Source of the DNA: Miltoncostaea sp963770865
GTDB lineage: Bacteria; Actinomycetota; Thermoleophilia; Miltoncostaeales; Miltoncostaeaceae
NCBI GenBank assembly: GCA_963770865.1
Contig: CAVYRD010000001.1
Span: 186,001-250,000, forward strand
DNA: 64,000 nt
Direction: 5' to 3'
In this document: one piece after another, positions 10,305 through 19,057 of the stretch
Numbering within the stretch: position 1 is the stretch's first letter
How the letters are laid out: every line of letters starts with the position of its first letter
Position numbers and translations under genes: made by a program
The notes under the pieces: model-generated
What the model was told of the DNA's origin: nothing
The model's database searches: none
The model's input: only the letters and a program-made list of their open reading frames with translations

Positions 10305-11066
10305 ATGGCCGACGGACCCCGGGAGCTCGCCGAACTCCTCGCCGGCGCGGACTACGCCGTCGTGCTGAGCGGCGCGGGCATCTCCACCGAGAGCGGCATC
10401 CCCGACTTCCGCTCCCCCGGGGGCGTGTGGGAGACCGTCGACCCGATGGAGGTCTCCTCGATGCAGACCTTCCTCACCAACCCGGAGCGCTTCTGGAGCT
10501 TCCACCGCCCGCGCATCGACATGCTGCGCAGCGTGGAGCCCAACCCGGCCCACCACGCCGTGGCCGAGATGCAGCGCCGCGGCATCGTCAAGGCCGTCCT
10601 CACCCAGAACATCGACGGTCTGCACATCGCCGGCCGGGTCGACGCGACGTGATCCAGATGCACGGGGGCCTCGACCGCGGCATGTGCCTGCGCTGCGGGG
10701 CGCGGACCGAGCTCGACGAGCTGGTCGGCGCGGGCCGACGCGGCCGAGAACGGGGTGCCGCTCTGCGACTGCGGCTTCCCGCTGAAGAGCGGCGTGGTCA
10801 TGTTCGGCGAGAACCTGCCGGCCGACGAGATCGCGGCCGCCTTCGACCACGCCGAGCGGGCCGACGTGATGCTCGTCGTCGGCAGCTCGCTGCTGGTGGC
10901 GCCGGTCAGCGGGCTGCCCGGCGTCGTGCTCGATCGCGGCGGCACGCTCGCGATCCTCACCGAGGGCGAGACCCCCTACGACGGGCGGGCGTCGGTTCGG
11001 CTGCACGGAAAGGCGGGCGTCCAGCTGGCCGAGACGGTGGCGCTGCTCGACGCGATGGACGCGTGA
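10305..11066 (+). CDS. Sirtuin NAD-dependent protein deacylase, frame-broken
   Basis: About 250 aa after joining frames. Visible motifs are GAGISTESGIPDFRSPGGVW (NAD-binding), TQNIDGLH with the catalytic His region near VIQMHGG, zinc-ligand cysteines in CLRCGART and CDCG, and MFGENLP and GSSLLVAPVSGLPG of the Rossmann fold. Two breaks occur, at about 10650 and about 10737. The product would be a class III/U CobB-like deacylase acting on acyl-lysine. It is divergent from rph and overlaps the next SDR by GTGA at 11063. It stands alone with no defence partner. Confidence 0.82.
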
Positions 11067-11863
11067 GGATCGACCTCTCGGGGCGGACCGCCCTGGTGAC
11101 GGGCTCGACCGCCGGCATCGGCGCCGCCATCGCCGAGGGCCTGGCCGCCGCGGGCGCCACCGTGGCCGTCAACGGCCGCGACGCCGGGCGCACCGCCGAG
11201 GCCGCGGCGCGCATCGGAGAGCGGGCCGGGGCGCCGGAGCGGGTCCACGCGGCGGCCGGCCGACGTCGGCACGGCGGCCGGGTGCTCGACGGTCCTGGGC
11301 CGGTGCGCCGAGGTGGACGTCCTGGTGAACAACGCCGGGGTGTTCGAGCCCACGCCGGTGTTCGAGATCCCTGACGCGGAGTGGCTGCGCCTGTTCGAGG
11401 TGAACGTGCTCTCGGGGATCCGGCTGAGCCGCGGCTACGTCCCCGGCATGGTGCGCCGCGGCTGGGGCCGGGTGATCTTCGTCTCCAGCGAGTCGGCGCT
11501 GCAGATCCCGGCGGAGATGGTCCACTACGGGATGAGCAAGACGGCGCAGCTCGCCGTGTCGCGCGGCATGGCCGAGTCGGTGCCCGGATCCGGCGTCACG
11601 GTCAACGCCGTGCTGCCCGGGCCGACGCTCACCGAGGGCCTGCGGGCGATGCTCGACCCCGACGGCGACGCTCGACGAGGAGGGCGATCGCCGCAGCCGG
11701 CCGGCGCTTCGTGGCCGAGCACCGGCCCACCTCGCTCCTGGGGCGCCCGACCAACCCCGAGGAGGTCGCGGCGATGGTGGTCTACCTGGCGTCCGACCAG
11801 GCGTCGGCCACGACCGGCGCCGCCGTCCGCGTGGACGGCGGCGTGGTGCGGGCCATCCCCTGA
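11063..11863 (+). CDS. SDR family oxidoreductase, frame-broken
   Basis: About 265 aa from the GTG at 11063, coupled to the sirtuin stop. It has the TGSTAGIG cofactor loop, VDVLVNNAG, SSESALQIPAEM, the catalytic YGMSK tyrosine/lysine pair and VNAVLPGPT, ending in VRVDGGVVRAIP. Frame breaks near 11260 and 11670 divide it into three clean segments. The TG-x3-GIG loop and length place it in classical SDRs, using NAD(P)H on an unknown carbonyl or alcohol. Confidence 0.75.
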
Positions 11864-11867
11864 GGGC

Positions 11868-12743
11868 TCAGGCGGCGCGCCAGAGGGCGTCGCCGCCGAG
11901 CGGCGTGCGCACGGCCCTCCCGCGCGCGACGAGGCCGAACAGCGCCTGCTCGGCGCCGGCGCGGTCGGGGGCGTCGTTGCCGTGCGTCATCAGCATCGCG
12001 ACCTCCTGGGTGACGAGGCCCTCGGGGAACGCGCCGCAGCAGGGGCTCCGGGTCGTCCGCCGGCGGGCGGCGCGCGCAGGCCGGGGTCGAGGTTCGCCAC
12101 CAGGGCGTCGTAGACCTCGACCGGCTGCCATCCGCCGGCCTCGAGGCGCAGTCCGTCGCGCTCCAGGATCAGCGACGGCGCGGTGTAGCGGACGGGTCCG
12201 TCGGTGGCGGCGGCCTTCCCCTGCGCCTCGGTGGGCGAGCCCTCCGCCGTGCGCGCCTCGGCGCGGTCGCGCTCGTAGGCCTCGGTGACCTCGGGCGCGT
12301 CGAGGCGCGCGACGATCGCATCGCCGTCGAGGCCGGCCGCGGTGAGGGCCCGCCGCGAGGCCGGCGTCGTCGTCGAGCAGGAGGTCCGTCGTGAAGTTGG
12401 CGAGCTGCAGGGCGCGCAGGGCGCGCCACTCCTCGCCCGGCGCGCGCAGCCGCGCGGCCACCACCGCCCGGCAGGCGCGCGCCGTGGCCTGCACCCGGTC
12501 CTTGACCGCGAGCCCGAACGGCATGCCGAAGCGGTCGCGGAACTCCGCCTGGCCGGCCGCCATCCGGGCGGGCGTGTAACCGCGCGCCTCGTAGCGGCTG
12601 GGGTCCTCGGCCAGGCCGATCATCACCAGGCGCCAGTCGAGGCCGTCGCCGTAGCGCCACTCCATCACCCGCAGCGCGGGGATGGCCGAGTACGCCCATG
12701 GGCAGCCGGGGTCGGTGTGCAGGACGGCGGTGACAGCGGGCAC
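11868..12743 (-). CDS. DsbA/FrnE-family thioredoxin-fold oxidoreductase, frame-broken
   Basis: The GTG at 12743 was chosen because AAGGAG lies 8 bp upstream; the product begins VPAVTAVLHTDPGCPWAYSAIPAL. The CPWA motif occupies the position of the DsbA CxxC but lacks the second Cys, as in FrnE-like or 2-hydroxychromene-2-carboxylate isomerase-like proteins. A helical insertion follows (RGYTPARMAAGQAEFRDRFG). Frame breaks lie near 12355 and 12040. The C-terminal part (MLMTHGNDAPDRAGAEQAL) reads as a winged-helix-like segment. The cytoplasmic role is unknown. Confidence 0.6.
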   Translation of the reverse strand: MPAVTAVLHTDPGCPWAYSAIPALRVMEWRYGDGLDWRLVMIGLAEDPSRYEARGYTPARMAAGQAEFRDRFGMPFGLAVKDRVQATARACRAVVAARLRAPGEEWRALRALQLANFTTDLLLDDDAGLAAGPHRGRPRRRCDRRAPRRARGHRGLRARPRRGAHGGGLAHRGAGEGRRHRRTRPLHRAVADPGARRTAPRGRRMAAGRGLRRPGGEPRPRPARAARRRTTRSPCCGAFPEGLVTQEVAMLMTHGNDAPDRAGAEQALFGLVARGRAVRTPLGGDALWRAA

Positions 12744-12806
12744 GGGGCTCCTTCGTTCGATCCACGTCGACACTAGGCCGACGGGGAGCGCCGCGCCCGG
12801 CCCCTC

Positions 12807-13754
12807 CTAGAGCCGGCCGTCCAGCCAGGACACGACGGCCTCCACCAGGGGCTCGTCGAGTCCGGTGAAGACGTGGTCGGCGCCCGGGATCGTCTCGCGC
12901 AGAACGCTCGGCACGCTCCCCTGGCGGGCGATGGTCTCGAGCTCGATGCCCTCGGCCTCGCGCACCAGCTCGTCCTCGCCCGCCTGGATGATCGCCAGCG
13001 GCACCGTCACCTCGCCGATGCGCAGGCGCGACTCGGCGTGCGGCGCGCGCGGGCCGCGGGCGAACCACCAGGTGCGGTGGGTCCAGATCTCGCCGTCGAG
13101 GGGCCGGTCGCCGAAGCCGCGGGCGCGCGCCACCAGGAAGATGCGGTCGCGCCGCGGGTCCTCGAAGTCGGGCGCGAGCAGGGTGTGGACCCGCTCGGCC
13201 ACCTCCTCGTATCCCGGGTCGGCGCCGAAGTGGTCCCAGCGCAGGCGCAGCGCGGCGGGCAGCGAGGCGGGGTGGGCCAGCGTGCAGACGCCCACGACGT
13301 CGGGCGGCTGGCGGAGGGCCTGGTAGTGGGTGACGATCGTCGAGCCCATGCTGAAGCCGAGCAGGACGATGCGGCGGAAGCCGCGGCGGCGCAGCACGGC
13401 GAGGGCGGCGTCGATGTCGAGCGGGGTGCGGTGCATCAGCCCGCCGCCGAAGATGACGCCGTAGTTGGCCATCCGGGTGTTGACCGACAGCACCGTGAAC
13501 CCGGCCTGGGCCAGCCCGAACGAGACGCGGCGCGGGACGCCGGTCAGGTAGTTGCCGACCGAGCCGTGGACGACGAGCACGGCCAGGCGCTTGCGCCGCG
13601 GGTCGGCGTCGTCGCCGGGCTTGAAGATCATCCCGTCCCACTTCTGGTCGTCCTCGGTGTGGGTCACCACGAGGTCGATCGCGAGGCCGCGGTCGTCGGC
13701 GCCGAACAGCGGCGTGCGGCGGCGGCCGCCGCGGGTGATGACGCGGGGGCTCAC
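12807..13754 (-). CDS. Alpha/beta hydrolase (first of tandem pair)
   Basis: 315 aa. The oxyanion-side HGSVGNYLTG, nucleophile elbow GFSMGST and a C-terminal GADHVFTGLDEPLVEAV region containing the probable catalytic His identify an alpha/beta hydrolase. There is no signal peptide. The next gene upstream on the same strand (13759-14655) shares the same layout (VHGSVGNYLTG against IHGIMGNFLVG; W-rich TWWFARGPRAP against TWWHSRSPAAT), so the two are diverged tandem duplicates 4 bp apart. The substrate is unknown; esterase or acyl-transfer chemistry is possible. Confidence 0.8.
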   Translation of the reverse strand: MSPRVITRGGRRRTPLFGADDRGLAIDLVVTHTEDDQKWDGMIFKPGDDADPRRKRLAVLVVHGSVGNYLTGVPRRVSFGLAQAGFTVLSVNTRMANYGVIFGGGLMHRTPLDIDAALAVLRRRGFRRIVLLGFSMGSTIVTHYQALRQPPDVVGVCTLAHPASLPAALRLRWDHFGADPGYEEVAERVHTLLAPDFEDPRRDRIFLVARARGFGDRPLDGEIWTHRTWWFARGPRAPHAESRLRIGEVTVPLAIIQAGEDELVREAEGIELETIARQGSVPSVLRETIPGADHVFTGLDEPLVEAVVSWLDGRL

Positions 13755-13758
13755 GCGG

Positions 13759-14655
13759 TCAGACCCGCTCGCGCAACCAGGAGGTGACGGCGTGCAGCGT
13801 CTCGATCTCGTGCCCCTCGAAGCTGTGCGGGGCCTCGTCGATGCGGATCACCGTCACGTCGCGGTTGCCGGCCTGCCGGGCGACCTGGGCCAGCGCGACG
13901 GCCTCCTCGAACTGCACCACCTCGTCGCCGGTGCCCTGCACCAGCAGGATCGGCGCCCACACCTGGCCGATCTGCCGGAAGGCCATGGCGGGGGTCGCCG
14001 CCGGGCTGCGCGAGTGCCACCAGGTGCGGTAGGTGTAGACCTCGCTGTCCCTGGGCCGGGTCGACGGGCCGCGGCTGCGCTCGACCACGAACAGGCGGTC
14101 GTCGGCGGGGTTGTCGGGGTTGGCGCCGATCGCGCGCCGGACGATCCCGGTCAGGTCGCCGTAGTCGGGCTCGGCGCCGAAGCGGTCGGCCCGCGTCTGC
14201 ATCGACTGCGGGAGCCCCCACGGGTTGCCGAGGCACACCAGCCCGCGCAGGTCGGGGATGTGGTGGGTGGCGGCGTAGCGCGTGGCGAGCGTCGCCCCGC
14301 TGGAGTAGCCGGACAGGATCATCGTGTCGTACCCCATGTGGCGCAGCCAGCGGACCGCGGCCTCCACGTCGCGGATCGCGTCCTGGAAGATCGCCTGGCC
14401 GAACAGCTGGCCGACGTTCGCCATCCGGGTCTCGAGCACCAGCACCGGGAAGCCGGCCCGCGCCAGCGGGGCCGGGTAGAAGCGCAGCGTCCCGACCAGG
14501 AAGTTGCCCATGATCCCGTGGATGTGGACGATCGCGGTGCGCCGGCCGGTGGAGCGCTCGCGCGCCCGCGCCGCCCGCTCGTCGATCTCGAAGAGGGCGT
14601 CGTGCATCTGGCCGTCCTCGGCGGTGAGGCTCACGAGGCGCCGGTCGACGGGCAT
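13759..14655 (-). CDS. Alpha/beta hydrolase (second of tandem pair)
   Basis: 298 aa. It contains HIHGIMGNFLVG, nucleophile elbow SGYSSGATLAT, and EAPHSFEGHEIETLHAV near the C-terminus with the probable catalytic His. It is similar in organisation to the downstream hydrolase at 12807-13754, with the most obvious identity in the N-terminal HG motif and the middle RTWW segment. It is first in the two-gene operon and divergent from a thioredoxin-fold gene 56 bp away. Confidence 0.8.
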   Translation of the reverse strand: MPVDRRLVSLTAEDGQMHDALFEIDERAARARERSTGRRTAIVHIHGIMGNFLVGTLRFYPAPLARAGFPVLVLETRMANVGQLFGQAIFQDAIRDVEAAVRWLRHMGYDTMILSGYSSGATLATRYAATHHIPDLRGLVCLGNPWGLPQSMQTRADRFGAEPDYGDLTGIVRRAIGANPDNPADDRLFVVERSRGPSTRPRDSEVYTYRTWWHSRSPAATPAMAFRQIGQVWAPILLVQGTGDEVVQFEEAVALAQVARQAGNRDVTVIRIDEAPHSFEGHEIETLHAVTSWLRERV

Positions 14656-14711
14656 CGCTCGCGGTCTCTATTCCGGGGCTGGGGCGAGGACCACGGCGGT
14701 ACGATACCCGG

Positions 14712-15056
14712 GTGGACGGGCCCGCTCGCGTCGCCGTGACGTACCTCTTCAGCCGCGCGTGCCCCTCCCACGAGGAGGGCCTGGAGCTGCTGCGCGACGC
14801 CGCCCGCGAGGCGGCCGTCGATCTCGACGTGACCCCGGTCGAGGTGCTCACCGACGCGCAGGCCGCCGATGTCGGCTTCCCCGGCTCGCCCACATACCTG
14901 GTGGCCGGCCGCGATCCCTTCGCGCCCGCCGTCCCCGCGCACGACTTCCAGTTCGACGCCTGCCGCGCCTACGCCCGCCCGGGCGGGCGCATCGGGCCGC
15001 TGCCCCACCGGGACGACCTCGTGGCCGCGCTCAGCGCGGCGAAGGAGACCGCATGA
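14712..15056 (+). CDS. Thioredoxin-fold protein
   Basis: 114 aa from GTG 14712. The strand-turn VTYLFSRACPSHEEGLELL followed by FPGSPTYLVAGRDPF (cis-proline position) gives a thioredoxin fold with a single active-site Cys (CPSH). This resembles small proteins encoded beside mercury or redox genes. Its stop overlaps the next start (ATGA at 15053), so it forms a two-gene unit with a redoxin. Its role is probably thiol-redox, the partner unknown. Confidence 0.6.
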   Translation: MDGPARVAVTYLFSRACPSHEEGLELLRDAAREAAVDLDVTPVEVLTDAQAADVGFPGSPTYLVAGRDPFAPAVPAHDFQFDACRAYARPGGRIGPLPHRDDLVAALSAAKETA

Positions 15057-15586
15057 GCCTCGCCGTCGGAGACACCGCGCCGGCCTTCCGCCTGCCGACG
15101 ACCGAGGGCGGCACGGCGTCGCTCGAGGACATGGCCGCCGCCGCGCAGGCCGTCGTCGTGGCCTTCTGGTGCAACCACTGCCCGTACGTGCGGGCGTGGG
15201 AGGACCGCTTCATGGACGTCGCCCGCGACTACGCGCCGCGCGGCGTCGCCACCGTGGCGATCTGCGCCAACGACGCGGTGAGCCACCCGGGCGACTCCTT
15301 CGAGGCGATGGCCGAGCGCGCCTCCGAGCGGGGCTACCCCTTCCCCTACGCCCGCGACGACTCCCAGGAGGTCCCCCGTGCCTACGGCGCGGAGCGCACC
15401 CCGGAGGTCTTCGTGATCGACGGCGCGGGCCGGGTGGCGTACCACGGCGCGATCGACGACAGCACCGACGAGGACGCGGTCACGTCGCAGCATCTGCGGG
15501 CCGCCCTGGACGCCGTTCTCGCGGGCGGGACGCCCGCCACCACCGAGACCCCGGCGGTGGGCTGCACGATCAAGTGGAAGCGGTGA
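15053..15586 (+). CDS. Redoxin / AhpC-TSA-like thioredoxin family protein
   Basis: 177 aa, starting MSLAVGDTAPAFRLPTTEGG. The active site FWCNHCPYV gives a C-x2-C pair as in thioredoxin-family peroxiredoxin-like proteins. RTPEVFVIDGAGRVAYHGAIDD is the typical cis-Pro and beta-hairpin region; the tail TPAVGCTIKWKR is characteristic of this redoxin subgroup. It is cytoplasmic and probably acts as thiol reductase or peroxidase. It is translationally coupled to the preceding thioredoxin-fold gene and convergent with the flavin reductase gene. Confidence 0.85.
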   Translation: MSLAVGDTAPAFRLPTTEGGTASLEDMAAAAQAVVVAFWCNHCPYVRAWEDRFMDVARDYAPRGVATVAICANDAVSHPGDSFEAMAERASERGYPFPYARDDSQEVPRAYGAERTPEVFVIDGAGRVAYHGAIDDSTDEDAVTSQHLRAALDAVLAGGTPATTETPAVGCTIKWKR

Positions 15587-15589
15587 CCC

Positions 15590-16072
15590 TCAGACGGAGG
15601 GGCTGAGCCGCCCGTAGGCGCGGTTGCAGTAGAGCAGCGGGTCGGTCCCCGCGAGCTCGGTCGAGACCACGCGGCCCACGAGGATCGTGTGGTCGCCGCC
15701 GGCGAGGGCGTCGTGGCGCTCGCACACCAGGCGAGCGACGCCGAAGGGCAGCAGCGGCACGTCGAAGGGCCCGCGCTCGTCCGGGTGGTCGTCGAACTTG
15801 TCCGTCCCGGGCTTGGCGAAGCGGGCCGACATCTCGGCCTGCGCGGCGCCGAGCACGTGTACCGCGAAGCCGGGGGCGCCCACCAGCCCGGCGTGCGCCT
15901 GCGCCGAGGCCGCGATGCACACCAGCACGAGCGGCGGGTCGAGCGAGAGCGACGAGAACGAGGCGGCCGTCATGCCGACCGGCTCGCCCCCCGCCCGCGC
16001 CGTGACGACCGTGACGCCGCTCGCCCAGCGAGCAAGCGTGTCGCGGAACTCGTGCTCGGGGACGCTCTCCAT
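15590..16072 (-). CDS. Flavin reductase-like FMN-binding protein
   Basis: 160 aa. FRDTLARWASGVTVVTA, PVGMTAASFSSLSLDPPLVLV and FAVHVLGAAQAEMSARFA are the standard motifs of the flavin reductase (split-barrel) family, which supplies reduced FMN/FAD to partner monooxygenases. A C-terminal GGDHTILVGRVV completes the fold. No monooxygenase gene is adjacent, so the partner is unknown. Confidence 0.9.
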   Translation of the reverse strand: MESVPEHEFRDTLARWASGVTVVTARAGGEPVGMTAASFSSLSLDPPLVLVCIAASAQAHAGLVGAPGFAVHVLGAAQAEMSARFAKPGTDKFDDHPDERGPFDVPLLPFGVARLVCERHDALAGGDHTILVGRVVSTELAGTDPLLYCNRAYGRLSPSV

Positions 16073-16180
16073 CGAGCGGCAGGCTACTAGGCCGCCCCAC
16101 CGGCCCGCCGCGGGCCCGTGGGGCGATCGGCGCCCGGGCCGCTACACTCCCCGCAGTCCCCGGCCGAGAGCGTCGGGGCA

Positions 16181-16200
16181 GGGCGGCAATCCGGCCGCCC
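16181..16200 (+). other. Leader hairpin upstream of DEAD-box helicase gene
   Basis: GGGCGGC-AATCCG-GCCGCCC forms a 7-bp stem about 90 nt before the helicase start. Leaders of RNA helicase genes are often structured, and a TACACT hexamer at 16143-16148 could be a -10. The role is not established. Confidence 0.3.
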
Positions 16201-16290
16201 GTGGGGAGCGTCCTCACCTCGAGAACTCCGGTTGGACGGTCGAGTGTGTTTCCCGTCCGATCCGCGGCCGAGAGCCGCAAGGAGTCCCGC

Positions 16291-17532
16291 TTGTCATCCA
16301 CCACCTTCGCCGGCCTCGGCGTGAGCGAGCCCGTGCGCGTCGCCCTCGACGCGCGCGGCATCACCGCCCCCTTCCCGGTGCAGCAGCTCGTGCTGCCGGT
16401 CGCCGCGACCGGCCGCGACGTGCTCGTGAGCTCGCCGACCGGCTCGGGCAAGACGCTCGCCTTCGGCCTGCCCCTGATCGACCGCGTCGAGTACGGCAAG
16501 AAGCGCCCCGCGGCGCTCGTCCTGGCGCCCACCCGGGAGCTCGCCTCGCAGATCGAGGCCGAGCTCTCCCCCCTCGCGGGCTCCCGCGGGCTGACGGTCG
16601 CCGCCTGCTACGGCGGCGTGGGCATCGACGCGCAGGCCCGCCGGGCCGCGCGGTGCGACATCCTGATCGCGACGCCGGGCCGCCTCATCGACCTCACCCG
16701 CGCGCGCCGCGTCGACCTCGGCGGCGTGCGGGCGCTCGTGCTCGACGAGGCCGACCGGATGCTCGACATGGGCTTCCTGCCCCAGGTCCGAACCCTCGTG
16801 GAGCAGCTGCCGCGCGACCGCCAGACCATGCTGTTCTCGGCGACCCTCGACGGCGCCGTCGGCGACCTGGCGACGCGCTTCACGCGCGACGCGCACCGCC
16901 TCGACACGCCCGTGACGCCCGACTCCGGCCACGAGCCCCTCGCGGAGCGCCTCGACCAGGGCTTCCACGCCTGCACCCCCGACACCCGCGTCGGCGACCT
17001 GCTGCGGCTGATCCGCGCCGAGGACGACCTCGTGCTCGTCTTCTGCCGCACCCGCCGCGGCGCCCATCGCCTGGCCCAGCGCCTCGAGCGCGACGGCGTG
17101 GCGGCGGCCTCCATGCACGGCGACCTCAGCCAGTCGCAGCGCGAGCGGGCCCTGCGGCGCTTCGCCGGCGGCCACGCCCGCGTGCTGGTGGCCACCGACG
17201 TGGCCGCGCGCGGCATCGACCTGGACGACATCGGGCTGGTCGTGAACTTCGACCCGCCGGAAGACGGCGCCGCCTACACCCACCGGGTGGGGCGCACCGC
17301 CCGCGCGGGCCGCACCGGCCGCGCCGTGACGCTGGTGATGCCCGACCACGCCGAGCAGCTCGGCAAGATGGCCCACTCGCTCGGCCTGCACGAGCCCTGG
17401 AGCGCGAGCGGCTACGCCGCGCCGGTCGTCCGGCCGGCCAACCCGCCCCGCCGGCGGGGCGGGCCGCAGAACGCGCCGCGGCGGCCGAGGCCGAACCGCG
17501 CGCCGCGCGCGGCGCGCACCTCCGGAGGCTGA
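16291..17532 (+). CDS. DEAD-box ATP-dependent RNA helicase
   Basis: 413 aa from TTG 16291, chosen because GCAAGGAG lies about 7 bp upstream and the sequence then matches the family (FAGLGVSEPVRVALDARGI). Motifs in order: Q-motif, SPTGSGKT (I), PTRELASQ (Ia), TPGR (Ib), DEAD (II), SAT (III), then VFCRT, VATDVAARGIDLDDI and HRVGRTARAGRTGR (VI). A basic, proline-rich tail follows (RRRGGPQNAPRRPRPNR), likely RNA-binding. It unwinds RNA duplexes, probably in ribosome assembly or cold adaptation. Confidence 0.95.
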   Translation: MSSTTFAGLGVSEPVRVALDARGITAPFPVQQLVLPVAATGRDVLVSSPTGSGKTLAFGLPLIDRVEYGKKRPAALVLAPTRELASQIEAELSPLAGSRGLTVAACYGGVGIDAQARRAARCDILIATPGRLIDLTRARRVDLGGVRALVLDEADRMLDMGFLPQVRTLVEQLPRDRQTMLFSATLDGAVGDLATRFTRDAHRLDTPVTPDSGHEPLAERLDQGFHACTPDTRVGDLLRLIRAEDDLVLVFCRTRRGAHRLAQRLERDGVAAASMHGDLSQSQRERALRRFAGGHARVLVATDVAARGIDLDDIGLVVNFDPPEDGAAYTHRVGRTARAGRTGRAVTLVMPDHAEQLGKMAHSLGLHEPWSASGYAAPVVRPANPPRRRGGPQNAPRRPRPNRAPRAARTSGG

Positions 17533-17551
17533 CGCCGCGGCGGCGGAGGTT

Positions 17552-18919
17552 CTAGAAGTCCCCTCCGCCGCCGCCGCCGAAGTCGCCGCCGCCCCCGAAG
17601 TCCCCGCCTCCTCCGAAGTCGCCGCCTCCGCCGCCGCCCCAGTCGCCACCGCCGCCGGAGTCGCCGCCGCCCCATCCGCCGCCCTGCGAGGCGTCCGCGT
17701 CCCCGCCTCCGAACATGCCGCCGAGGATCACCCCGGCCAGGGCACCGCCGAGGACCGGCCCGAGGCTCCCCCCGCCCACGCCGCCGCCGAAGCCGCCGCC
17801 ACGGCCGCCCATCCCCATCCCGCCGGTCTCCCAGTAGGGCACGCTCCGGCCCTGCTGCTCCACCTCGCGGAAGCGGGGCTGGTTGCCGGCCGCCATCTCG
17901 GCGGCGCACGAGGCACAGGCCGGCAGCGTCGCCTGCCGGCCGCTCGGCGTGGTGATCGTGACCTCGGTGGTCGCGCGGCCGTGCTTGGGGTCGAACGCGC
18001 ACATGCCCTCGAGGAGCGGCTCCTTGTCGGCCTCCTCCACCGGGCGCCCCTCCAGCACCGCGCGGGTGCGCCGGGCCGCCCGCAGGCCCTTCTCGAGCGT
18101 CGCGCCCGCGGCCTCCAGGCCCGCGGGGGTCTGCGGGGTCGCATCGAGCATGTCCCGGGCCTCGCCGTAGGAGAGCACCGCGACGTCGTAGTGCTCCTTG
18201 GCCGCCGCGGTGCGCTCGTCGGCGATCGCCATGTCGTCGTCGAGGTCGCCGATCTGGGCGGCGAGCGCGTCCACCAGAGGCTCGAGGGACTCGCGCTGCA
18301 TGGCGGTCGCCTGCCCGGCGCGCGCACGCGAGCGGCGGCGGCCCATCACGACGGCGACGACGACGATCGCCGCCCCGATCAGCAGGATGCCGAGCAGCAC
18401 CGCCCCGCCCGAGCCCCCGCCGCCGCCGTCCGACGCGCCCGGCGCGGCGCCGCTCCCGCTCCCGCTCCCGCCGCCGGACAGGCGCAGGGCGGACAGGCGG
18501 TTGGCGACGGCGATCGTGCCGCCGATCGCATCGGACCGCAGCGTGGCGCGCTCGGCGTCGAACGCCGCCTGCACGTCGGAGGTGCGCAGGTCCGACGCGA
18601 TGCGCAGGTTGGAGGGCGAGAGCACGAGGATGTCGCCCCGGAAGGCGAGCGTGCTGCGCAGCGAGTCGGCGTAGCCCTGCGGATCGCCGGGGCGCGTGCG
18701 AAGCACCACGTACTTCACCGGCGTGCCGCGCGAGGAGAGCTGCGCGGCGGACGACTCCAGGCGCGAGCGGTCGGAGGAGCTGACGCCCGCCCCGCTCTCG
18801 ATCGCGACGTCGGACGCGGCGACGGCCGCGAGGTTGACCAGCGCCAGCGCGGGCGCCGTGACCGCGAGAGCCACGACCAGCGCGGCCAGGAGCGTGAGGA
18901 GCGAGCGGGTCCGGGGCAT
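17552..18919 (-). CDS. TPM-domain membrane protein with Gly/Phe-rich tail
   Basis: 455 aa from ATG 18919 (MPRTRSLLTLLAALVVALAV, a signal peptide). Residues about 35-160 form a TPM (TLP18.3/Psb32/MOLO-1) domain, followed by a Gly/Ser linker, a transmembrane helix (VLLGILLIGAAIVVVAVVM), a cytoplasmic coiled region and two close Cys (ACASCAAEM) that could bind metal. The last 90 residues are low complexity, with DFGGGG repeats ending in Phe. TPM proteins are linked to membrane stress; here the gene is divergent from pspA, which supports an envelope role. Confidence 0.78.
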   Translation of the reverse strand: MPRTRSLLTLLAALVVALAVTAPALALVNLAAVAASDVAIESGAGVSSSDRSRLESSAAQLSSRGTPVKYVVLRTRPGDPQGYADSLRSTLAFRGDILVLSPSNLRIASDLRTSDVQAAFDAERATLRSDAIGGTIAVANRLSALRLSGGGSGSGSGAAPGASDGGGGGSGGAVLLGILLIGAAIVVVAVVMGRRRSRARAGQATAMQRESLEPLVDALAAQIGDLDDDMAIADERTAAAKEHYDVAVLSYGEARDMLDATPQTPAGLEAAGATLEKGLRAARRTRAVLEGRPVEEADKEPLLEGMCAFDPKHGRATTEVTITTPSGRQATLPACASCAAEMAAGNQPRFREVEQQGRSVPYWETGGMGMGGRGGGFGGGVGGGSLGPVLGGALAGVILGGMFGGGDADASQGGGWGGGDSGGGGDWGGGGGGDFGGGGDFGGGGDFGGGGGGDF

Positions 18920-19057
18920 GCGGGCGAATGTGTCAGGTTGGTCCGGGGGGCACAACCGGGCCGCGGAGGCCGGGACGCCGAAACACTTTCCCCGCATCCC
19001 CGCGACGCGTTAGCGTCGCCGGGACGACAAACGACGAGTGCGATCAGGGGGGATGGC

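Noticed and set aside
10305..11066. Sirtuin as part of an anti-phage defence system
   Set aside because: No HerA, Argonaute, TIR or other partner is adjacent; it is coupled to an SDR and resembles a housekeeping CobB-like deacylase.
17560..17700. Short tandem DNA repeats resembling a CRISPR or satellite
   Set aside because: They encode the DFGGGG tail of the TPM protein in frame; there are no spacers.
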